Assembly: GCA_022360075.1 (NCBI GenBank)
Contig: JAKSDN010000731.1
Location: 1-6,919, forward strand
Length of the DNA: 6,919 bases
Direction: 5' to 3'
Source: Kiloniellales bacterium
GTDB lineage: Bacteria; Pseudomonadota; Alphaproteobacteria; Kiloniellales; JAKSDN01
Shown: positions 1 to 5,504 of the stretch, one piece after another
How positions within the stretch are numbered: the stretch's first letter is position 1
Layout of the letters: each line of letters starts with the position of its first letter
Notes under the pieces: model-generated
The model's input: the letters and a program-made list of their open reading frames with translations, nothing else
Databases searched by the model: none
What the model was told of the DNA's origin: nothing
Position numbers and translations under genes: made by a program

Positions 1-812
1 AAGGAGGGAAAGAGCGCGAGCCAGAAGCTGTCCAGGATGTTCTCGAAGCCCTCGCGGATCATGCCGCCCCAGGTCGCGGTCGGCGGCGCGACGCCGAGGC
101 CGATGAAGGCGAGCGAGGCCTCGACGCGGATCGCCGTCGCCAGCCAGAGCGATCCCATCACCAGGATCTCCGGCAGGATGTTGGGCAGGATATGCCGCAG
201 CATGAGTCTCAGGTCCGAGTAGCCGAGCGCCCGCCCCGCCTCCACGAACTCGCGCTCCTTCACCGCGATGGTCGGCGCGCGCGCGATCCGGGCGAAGGGC
301 GGAATGGCGGTCAGGGCGATCGCGATCACCAGGTTGGTGATCGTCGGGCCGAGCATGGCGACGACGATGAGCCCCAGGATCAGCGAGGGGAAGGCCAGGA
401 GCACGTCCATGGTCTGCATCATGATGATGTCCGTGCGCCCGCCGGTGTAGCCGGCGACCAGGCCGATCAGCGAGCCGATGACCATGGCGATGCCGATCGC
501 CAGCAGGCCGATGACCAGGGAGATCTGCGCGCCGTAGAGCAGCCGCGAGAGGATGTCCCGGCCGTAATAGTCGGTGCCCATCCAATGCTCGCCCGAGGGC
601 GGCTGGAGGCGAAACAGGATGTTCTGCTCCAGCGGATCGTGCGGCGCGATCAGCGGCGCCAGGACCGCCAGCAGCGCGACAAGGAGAAACACAACCAGGC
701 CGACCCAGGAGGTCTTGTTGGTGTTGAAGGCCTTGATCAGGCCGCGGCTCGCCGCCGTCAGGCTCAGGCGCAGGTAAGAGGCGCGGCGCCGACCCGTCGT
801 CACCGCGCTCAT
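1..812 (-). CDS. DppC-type ABC transporter inner-membrane permease, 3' end cut off by the window edge
   Basis: This is the second channel subunit of a peptide/nickel-type (DppC/OppC) ABC importer in the cytoplasmic membrane. I translated 270 complete codons by hand; the frame is still open at base 1. Visible in order are a basic cytoplasmic N-terminus (about 1-34), a first membrane helix ending in APLIAPHDP (about 36-60), the family signature HWMGTDYYGRDILSRLLYGA (76-95), further hydrophobic helices, the EAA loop that contacts the ATPase (EFVEAGRALG at 188-197, then HILPN at 207-211), and EASLAFIGLG-APP-WGGM (231-251). Relatives are about 280-300 aa, so only some 20-30 residues are missing. 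The ATG overlaps the stop of the preceding permease gene as ATGA, and GAGGAT lies upstream, which implies translational coupling. Permease identity is secure; the substrate is unknown. ABC ATPase genes probably follow beyond the window. Confidence 0.95.
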   Translation of the reverse strand, partial: MSAVTTGRRRASYLRLSLTAASRGLIKAFNTNKTSWVGLVVFLLVALLAVLAPLIAPHDPLEQNILFRLQPPSGEHWMGTDYYGRDILSRLLYGAQISLVIGLLAIGIAMVIGSLIGLVAGYTGGRTDIIMMQTMDVLLAFPSLILGLIVVAMLGPTITNLVIAIALTAIPPFARIARAPTIAVKEREFVEAGRALGYSDLRLMLRHILPNILPEILVMGSLWLATAIRVEASLAFIGLGVAPPTATWGGMIREGFENILDSFWLALFPS

Positions 813-1750
813 CGGTACTTGATCCTCGGATCGATCAGCCCGTAGGTGAGATCCGTGAGCAGGTTCACCGCGACGACGATCAGGGTGTAGATCACCATCA
901 TGCCCTGGAGCATGGTGTAGTCGCGCTGGTTCAGCGCGCCGACGATCAGCTTGCCGAGGCCGGGACGGTTGAAGACGATCTCGGTCAGGACCGAGTTGCC
1001 GATCAGGATGCCGAGGTAGAGCCCCACCACCGTGACCACCGGGATCATGGTGTTGCGCAGGCAGTGGCGCAGGATGACCTGCGCGAAGTCGATGCCTTTG
1101 GCGTGGGCCGTGCGCACGTAGTCCTGATTGAGCACCTCCAGCATGGCCGAGCGCGCGACGCGGGTGATGTAGGCGGCCATGATGATGCCGAGATTGATCG
1201 CCGGCAGCGCCAGGTCGCGCAGCCGGTCGCCGAAGCTGCCGCTCTGGCCGGCGCTGATGACCGGGAACCAGCGCAGCTGGATGGCGAAGACCAGGAGCAG
1301 AAGGATGGCCGAGACGAAGGCCGGGAAGGAGAGCCCGAGCAGCGAGGCCAGGCGCGTGACGTAGTCGGGCAGGCTGTTGCGCTTGACCGCCGACCAGATG
1401 CCCAGGGGAATGCCGAGCACTGCGCCGATGACGAGGGAGACGACGGTCAGCTCGATGGTGGCCGGCAGGACCTTCAGGATCTCCTCGATGACCGGCCGGC
1501 CGGAGACCATCGAGACGCCCCAGTCGCCGAGGATTACGCCGCTCAGGAAGCTGCCGTACTGCACGACCAGTGGACGATCGAGCCCGAGGCGCGCACGCAG
1601 CGCCTCGATCGCTTCCATGCTGGCCTGGTCGCCCAGGATCACCAGCGCCGGATCGCCCGGCAGGACCCGGACGATGAAGAAGACGATGGTCAGAACGGAA
1701 AAGAGCGTGATGACGGCAAAGCCGAGACGCTTGAGGACGAAGCGGCTCAT
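809..1750 (-). CDS. DppB-type ABC transporter inner-membrane permease
   Basis: This 313-aa protein is the first channel subunit of a peptide/nickel-type ABC importer and should pair with the DppC-like product that follows. The N-terminus MSRFVLKRLGFAVIT leads into the first membrane helix (about 8-28), followed by the hallmark RVLPGDPA (28-35). Further hydrophobic segments lie near 97-121, 135-159, 180-200, 234-256 and 284-300. The cytoplasmic EAA loop is YVRTAHAKGIDFAQVILRH (211-229), and the C-terminus ends in the family-typical DPRIKYR (307-313). Length and motifs match a complete DppB/OppB/GsiC-class protein. It starts 80 bases after the binding-protein stop, past a strong stem-loop. I see no clear Shine-Dalgarno before the ATG (GACGTTAG precedes it), so expression is probably lower than that of the binding protein. 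The substrate cannot be read from the permease. Confidence 0.96.
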   Translation of the reverse strand: MSRFVLKRLGFAVITLFSVLTIVFFIVRVLPGDPALVILGDQASMEAIEALRARLGLDRPLVVQYGSFLSGVILGDWGVSMVSGRPVIEEILKVLPATIELTVVSLVIGAVLGIPLGIWSAVKRNSLPDYVTRLASLLGLSFPAFVSAILLLLVFAIQLRWFPVISAGQSGSFGDRLRDLALPAINLGIIMAAYITRVARSAMLEVLNQDYVRTAHAKGIDFAQVILRHCLRNTMIPVVTVVGLYLGILIGNSVLTEIVFNRPGLGKLIVGALNQRDYTMLQGMMVIYTLIVVAVNLLTDLTYGLIDPRIKYR

Positions 1751-1795
1751 CTAACGTCGCTTGTCAGAAGGAACGCGCGGCCACGCGAAGCGAGA

Positions 1796-1823
1796 CGGCG
1801 CGCCGGCCGAGACCGGCGCGCCG
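1796..1823 (-). repeat. GC-only stem-loop between binding-protein and permease genes
   Basis: CGGCGCGCCGG and its exact reverse complement CCGGCGCGCCG flank a 6-nt spacer, giving a perfect 11-bp GC stem that begins 7 nt after the binding-protein stop. On the transcribed strand the loop is TCTCGG and no T-run follows, so it is not a canonical intrinsic terminator. Stem-loops at this point in binding-protein operons (the malE-malF type is the known case) block 3' exonucleases and raise binding-protein mRNA relative to permease mRNA, and I infer the same role here. Each arm contains a 10-bp palindrome (CGGCGCGCCG), so the arms are also direct repeats 18 bp apart. A DNA-binding site is therefore an alternative. 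Confidence 0.6.
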
Positions 1824-1830
1824 AAGCCCG

Positions 1831-3378
1831 CTAGTTCTTGAAGTGGGCCAGTTCCGTGATCGGCGGACTCAGGTTGAGCGAGCCCTTCACCTCCACGCCG
1901 AGATCGAGACTGTCCTTCCAGGCCCAGAGCTGGAGGTTCTGGTAGATCGGCACGGAGCAGACCTCCTCCAGGATCTTTTTCTGCGCATTGGCCCAAAGCA
2001 GAAGCTGCTCGTCTCGGTTCTGCTCGACCCGGGCGGCCTCGATATCGCCGTCGGCGACCGAGCAGTGCGAGAAGTTGGTGATCGCCGAGGACGTGCCGAC
2101 GATCGAGCTCGAGTGATAGAACTGCGTCAGGTAGACGTCGGCGATCGGAAAGCGCGCGGCCGAGTAGTGCACGACCTGCGAGGCGTCCTCGCGAATGCGC
2201 TGGTGGAAGGTCGCGTGCTCCACCGGCTCGATCTCGAGGTTGATGTTGGCTTGCTTCAAGAGCGCCTGCACCGCCTCGATGGTCGTCAGCATGCCGGGTA
2301 AGGTGGTGTGGATCGCCTTCAGCGTGACGCCGTCGGGAAAGCCCGCCTCCGTCAGCAGTTCCTTGGCCTTGGCGACATCGTAGTCATAGACCGGCACCTG
2401 ATCGGTGTAGCCGAGATAGCCTTCCGGCACGACCGAGACCGAGCCTCGGGTCACCGCCTCGCCCTTGAACTTGACCATGGCACTTCGGTCGATGGCATGG
2501 GCGACGGCCTGACGCACCATCTGGTTGTCGAGCGGCGGCATGGTCATGTTGAGATGGATGACCGACATCTCGCCCGGCTCCATCACCGTGACCGTCGTGC
2601 CGGGGATCTTGCTGATGCGCTCGACCCAAGTCTGATCCTGCTTGCCGTAGATCATGTCGACTTCGCCCGACTGGAAGGCGAGGTCGCGGCTCGCGTCCGA
2701 CGGGATGTAGCGGTAGTAGATCTCCTTGATCTTCGGCGCGCCGCGGAAGTAGTCCTCGTTGGCCACCAGCTTGACGTACTGCTGCGGCTGATACTCCGCG
2801 AACATGAAGGGGCCGGTGCCGATCGGCGAGCGCTGGAACTTGTCGCCCAACGCCTCGACCGCGTCCTGGCAGACGATGTTGCCGCCGTGATAGGCGACGA
2901 GCAGCCCGAGCAGGCTGGGCACCGGCTCCGACAGCGTGATCTTGACCTCGTAGTCGCCGGTCGCCTCGATCGAGGACAGCGCCTTGAAGTCGTTCGCGAA
3001 GCCCGAGGTCTCCTTGTTGGCCGCGCGCTTCAGGGAGAAGACGACGTCATTGGCATCGAGCTCGCCGTAGTCGCCGTGGCACTGCACGCCTTGGCGCAGC
3101 GTGAAGACCCATTCCAAGCCGTCCTCGGAGGACGTCCAACTCTCGGCCAAATCCGGTTCGATGTGGGCCGGGCTTGCCTGGCCCGGCTCGATCCGCACGA
3201 GGCCGTTGAACATCCAGTGCAACAGGCCCTTGTCGGGGGTCGTCGTGGCGACATGGGGATCGAGCTTGCCGGCGTCCGCCGACGCCATGCCGATGTTCAA
3301 CGTGGTTCCGGCCGCCTGGGCAAGCGACGTCGTCAACAACAGTGCGCACGCTGCGGACGTCAGGATGCCGATTTTCAT
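1831..3378 (-). CDS. Periplasmic solute-binding protein of a peptide-type ABC transporter (SBP_bac_5 family)
   Basis: This 515-aa secreted receptor should deliver a solute to the DppB/DppC channel encoded next. The start is the ATG at 3378, preceded by AGGAGGAGGT; the longer reading from 3477 adds 33 residues that lack signal-peptide character. Residues 1-22 form a Sec signal peptide (MKIG, a hydrophobic core, then AQA before A23). There is no lipobox, so the protein is probably soluble in the periplasm. Family-5 hallmarks are LDPH (39-42), LAESWTSSEDGLEWVFTLRQGV (77-98), DVVFSLKR (111-118), SPIGTGPF (184-191) and VRQAVAHAIDR near 305-315. The GDxxDPxxF-like segment that in E. coli DppA holds the peptide amino group is not evident; ARFPIADVYL stands near that place. 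Four cysteines of the mature protein lie in GVQCHG, NIVCQD, NFSHCSV and EEVCSVP and could form disulfides. The ligand is unknown and may not be a simple dipeptide. Confidence 0.95.
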   Translation of the reverse strand: MKIGILTSAACALLLTTSLAQAAGTTLNIGMASADAGKLDPHVATTTPDKGLLHWMFNGLVRIEPGQASPAHIEPDLAESWTSSEDGLEWVFTLRQGVQCHGDYGELDANDVVFSLKRAANKETSGFANDFKALSSIEATGDYEVKITLSEPVPSLLGLLVAYHGGNIVCQDAVEALGDKFQRSPIGTGPFMFAEYQPQQYVKLVANEDYFRGAPKIKEIYYRYIPSDASRDLAFQSGEVDMIYGKQDQTWVERISKIPGTTVTVMEPGEMSVIHLNMTMPPLDNQMVRQAVAHAIDRSAMVKFKGEAVTRGSVSVVPEGYLGYTDQVPVYDYDVAKAKELLTEAGFPDGVTLKAIHTTLPGMLTTIEAVQALLKQANINLEIEPVEHATFHQRIREDASQVVHYSAARFPIADVYLTQFYHSSSIVGTSSAITNFSHCSVADGDIEAARVEQNRDEQLLLWANAQKKILEEVCSVPIYQNLQLWAWKDSLDLGVEVKGSLNLSPPITELAHFKN

Positions 3379-3382
3379 GTCC

Positions 3383-3392
3383 ACCTCCTCCT
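3383..3392 (-). promoter_or_regulatory. Strong ribosome binding site of the solute-binding protein
   Basis: The minus strand reads AGGAGGAGGT, with two overlapping GGAGG cores; the nearer core ends 5 nt before the ATG at 3378. This fixes the start in front of the signal peptide and predicts high translation, as expected for a binding protein made in excess over its permease. The adjoining 122-base gap (3379-3500) also holds a GCCGAAAAA tract at 3395-3403 and a weak hairpin at 3467-3486. The best promoter-like pair there (TGGACA at 3431-3436, 17 nt, CAGAGT at 3408-3413) is too weak to call. Confidence 0.85.
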
Positions 3393-3466
3393 GATTTTTC
3401 GGCGCAAACTCTGGCACCTGCGAATACCCCTGTCCACCGCCAAAGGCCACGGGGTCGGGCCCGCTT

Positions 3467-3486
3467 GGTCCCGGCACGCAGGGACC
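3467..3486 (-). repeat. Small inverted repeat just after the SDR gene
   Basis: GGTCCC and GGGACC form a 6-bp stem around an 8-nt loop, 14 nt beyond the SDR stop and upstream of the binding-protein gene. No T-run follows on the transcribed strand. It may be a processing or partial-termination hairpin, but a stem this short is common by chance in DNA of this composition. Confidence 0.25.
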
Positions 3487-3500
3487 CGAATGGCCTGCAT

Positions 3501-4214
3501 CTAGAGCGTGTCTTCGAGGCGGCAGTTCACCAGCAGCTCGGCGATCGCCGCGTTGTTCGGAAGGGCGATCACGGTCGCGGCCAGCTCGGCGAGATCGTCG
3601 GGGTCGATCATTTCGTGACGGCCGATCTTGGTGGCATCGGCGGTGAGGTCAGTGCGGACGAAGCTGGGGCAGAGCGCCGTCACCCGCACGCCCGATTCCC
3701 AGCCCAGACGACGGCTGCCATGGGTCAGCGCCATCAGGGCATGCTTGGTCATGTTGTAGGCGACGTTGTCGTTGCGCACGCGCTTGCCGGAGAGCGAGGA
3801 CACATTGACGATTCGCCCGCTGCCGGAGGCCTTCAGGTGCGGCAGGCAGAGCCGCGTCATGAAGAGCGGTCCCTTGACGTTCACCGCCCAGAGTCGGTCG
3901 AGGTCTTCCTCGTCACCCTCCTCGATCGTGAAGGGAACCGTGCCGCCCGCGTTGTTGACCAGACCGTCGATGCGCCCGTAACGGCTCACGGTATCCGCCA
4001 GCCAGCGCTCGTGCGTGGCCCGTTCCTCGGCGACATAGCGGCAACGGAGCAGGCGCTCGTCCCCTGCGTCTGCGAGCGACCCACTCAACGCCTGGGCATC
4101 GCGGACACCCAGGCTGAGCGTATAGCCCTTCCGATAGAGCGTCTCGCCGATGGCGCGGCCGATGCCCCGGCTTGCGCCCGACACCATGATGACCCGGCCC
4201 TCGGGGTCCAGCAT
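3501..4214 (-). CDS. Short-chain dehydrogenase/reductase (SDR), NAD(P)-dependent
   Basis: This is a 237-aa classical SDR, likely a cytoplasmic oxidoreductase acting on an alcohol or carbonyl. The Rossmann fold starts at VIMVSGASRGIG (8-19), giving the TGxxxGxG-type motif with Ser in place of Thr. GVRD follows strand 2; R38 there suggests, but does not prove, NADP preference. LVNNAGG is at 85-91 and the catalytic tetrad is N112, S140 (NVSS), Y153 and K157 (YNMTK). CPSFVRTDL follows where many relatives have CPGxVxT. The length is normal (235-260 aa). I chose the ATG at 4214 because AAGGAGGT sits 4 nt upstream; starting at 4256 would add 14 non-conserved residues. It lies between the flavoenzymes and the transporter, so it probably processes a carbonyl intermediate from amine oxidation. 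The exact substrate is unknown. Confidence 0.95.
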   Translation of the reverse strand: MLDPEGRVIMVSGASRGIGRAIGETLYRKGYTLSLGVRDAQALSGSLADAGDERLLRCRYVAEERATHERWLADTVSRYGRIDGLVNNAGGTVPFTIEEGDEEDLDRLWAVNVKGPLFMTRLCLPHLKASGSGRIVNVSSLSGKRVRNDNVAYNMTKHALMALTHGSRRLGWESGVRVTALCPSFVRTDLTADATKIGRHEMIDPDDLAELAATVIALPNNAAIAELLVNCRLEDTL

Positions 4215-4218
4215 TGTG

Positions 4219-4226
4219 ACCTCCTT
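4219..4226 (-). promoter_or_regulatory. Strong ribosome binding site deciding the SDR start
   Basis: The minus strand carries AAGGAGGT with GGAGG ending 5 nt before the ATG at 4214. The in-frame ATG at 4256 has only AAGG 1 nt upstream, so the inner start is preferred. The 117-base gap before it (4215-4331) also contains GCCGAAAAA at 4236-4244 and an inverted repeat at 4287-4300. I see no convincing promoter there. Confidence 0.85.
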
Positions 4227-4286
4227 GCTCAGAGTTTTTTCGGCGATGATGTCCATGCCTTCGGCGCGCAGCGCTCGATGGCGGCA

Positions 4287-4300
4287 GTCGCGCTCGCGAC
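4287..4300 (-). repeat. Near-perfect palindrome in the gap before the SDR gene
   Basis: GTCGCG and CGCGAC are separated by 2 nt, and the pairing extends outward by two more pairs including one G-T wobble. Folded as RNA this gives a short stem with a GAGC loop; as DNA it could be an operator half-site pair. It is the only clear dyad in the 117-base gap, but the GC-rich composition makes chance plausible. Confidence 0.25.
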
Positions 4301-4331
4301 CGTTTTCGATATGGACCGAGGAGTCTTCGTC

Positions 4332-5504
4332 TCATCCATGCAGAGTCAACGGCGCCGGCTCGGCCTCACTGCCTGAAATCGCTGGACGATCGAAGGCGAA
4401 GGCGCCGAGATCGAGCGCCGGACGTCGGCCGAGGGCTAGGTCTCGCAGGATCTCGCCGATCGCCGGGCCGATGCCGAAGCCATGGCCGGAGAAGCCGGCC
4501 GCGACGATCAGGCCCTCAGTTCCCGGGGCCCAGTCGATCACCGGCAAGGCATCAGGCGTCAGGTCCAGCAAGCCGGCCCAGAGCTGCTTCACCCGGGCCT
4601 CGGCGAAGGCCGGCAGCAGTTCGCCGACGAGATCGATGGTGCGCTTCACGCTGGCGGTCGTGGGCTCGATTTTCGGGCGGCCGTCTTCCGTCTGGCCGAT
4701 CTCGCCGTGCCAGTCCTCGGCCCCGCTGGTGACGCGCAGGCAGCCGTCGACCTGCTGACGCGCCGCGCAGTTGGCGTTGGCGACCCCGAGCACCGGCGCC
4801 AAGGTCGGCGGCAGGGGCGCCGTCTGGATCACCGTCACCATGGGAATGCGCAGCGGAATGTTCAGGCCCAGTGGCTCCAAGAGCGCGTTTACGCCGAAGC
4901 CGTTGGCCAGGATGCACAGGCCGGCCGGGAACCGCCGGGCCGTCGTGCGCAGCGCCCGCAGGCGGCCGCCTTCAGTCTCGAGGGCTCCGACCCGCTCGCC
5001 GAAATGAAAGGCGGCGCCGTGTCGTCTCGCCGCCTCGTAGTACGCCGAGACGCTGGCCAGGGGATCGGCATGGCCGTCGGTTGGGCAAAAGGACGCTGCC
5101 AGGATTCGCTCGGAGAGCGCCGGCGCGATCTCGCGCACGGCCTTGTTGTCGTCGAGAAACACCAGCTCGAGGCCGAGCGCCGTCTGCTCTGCCACCAAGT
5201 GCCTGATGGTTTCGACCTCCGCCGGCGTGCGGGCCAGGCGGAGGTTGCCGTTTTGGCGGTAGTGCGTCGCAGCCCCGAGCTCGGCCTCGAGATCGGGCCA
5301 GAGCGCCACGGCCCGGCGCGCCAGCGGCAGCTCCGCAGGGTGGCGTCCGGACTGACGTACGCCGGCCAGGGTCCAGCCCGAGGCCATGGCCGCAGGACCG
5401 TAGGCCTCGATGACGGTGACCCGCGCTCCCGCCCGGGACAGATGCCAGGCAGCGCTGCAGCCGGTGATCCCAGCACCGACGATGGCGATATCCGGCAGGC
5501 TCAC
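4332..5504 (-). CDS. DAO-family FAD-dependent oxidoreductase, second of a tandem pair
   Basis: This 390-aa flavoenzyme belongs to the D-amino-acid oxidase/glycine oxidase/sarcosine oxidase-type DAO family, which oxidises C-N bonds of amines or amino acids. The N-terminal dinucleotide-binding fold reads IAIVGAGITG (6-15) with Gly10/12/15 and E33 for the FAD ribose. Next come MASGWTLAGVRQSGRHPAEL (40-59) and, near the end, AGLLDLTPDALPVID and FSGHGFGIGP (338-347), the C-terminal FAD signature. The GTG start at 5504 overlaps the stop of the preceding gene as GTGA. GAGAGG lies 8 nt upstream inside that gene, and the frame stays open far upstream only as a shadow, so GTG directly before the Rossmann strand is the sensible start. 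It is a clear paralogue of the preceding gene, about 40 aa shorter. Family assignment is firm; the substrate and the choice between oxidase and dehydrogenase are open. Confidence 0.93.
   Translation of the reverse strand: MSLPDIAIVGAGITGCSAAWHLSRAGARVTVIEAYGPAAMASGWTLAGVRQSGRHPAELPLARRAVALWPDLEAELGAATHYRQNGNLRLARTPAEVETIRHLVAEQTALGLELVFLDDNKAVREIAPALSERILAASFCPTDGHADPLASVSAYYEAARRHGAAFHFGERVGALETEGGRLRALRTTARRFPAGLCILANGFGVNALLEPLGLNIPLRIPMVTVIQTAPLPPTLAPVLGVANANCAARQQVDGCLRVTSGAEDWHGEIGQTEDGRPKIEPTTASVKRTIDLVGELLPAFAEARVKQLWAGLLDLTPDALPVIDWAPGTEGLIVAAGFSGHGFGIGPAIGEILRDLALGRRPALDLGAFAFDRPAISGSEAEPAPLTLHG

Noticed and set aside
3408..3436. A sigma-70-like promoter (TGGACA, 17 nt, CAGAGT) before the binding-protein gene
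   Set aside because: The -10 element matches the consensus at only three of six positions, so the pair is not above what chance gives. I also looked for a sigma-54 GG-N10-GC site and the spacing fails.
3379..3477. A 33-residue N-terminal extension of the solute-binding protein
   Set aside because: It would bury a good Sec signal peptide inside the chain and ignore the AGGAGGAGGT placed just before the ATG at 3378.
2308..3504. A 398-codon open frame on the plus strand, and similar plus-strand frames of 150-350 codons at 192-845, 1064-1834, 3342-4376, 4482-5522 and 6112-6864
   Set aside because: They lie antisense to well-supported genes, have biased Arg/Ala/Asp/Gln/Pro-rich compositions and no family motifs. 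Such frames are typical mirror images of genes with high third-position GC.
4321..4349. TTGACT on the minus strand at 4349-4344, near the end of the second DAO gene, as a -35 box for the SDR
   Set aside because: No -10-like sequence lies at the right distance; the nearest AT-rich stretch (CATATC) is about 30 nt away.
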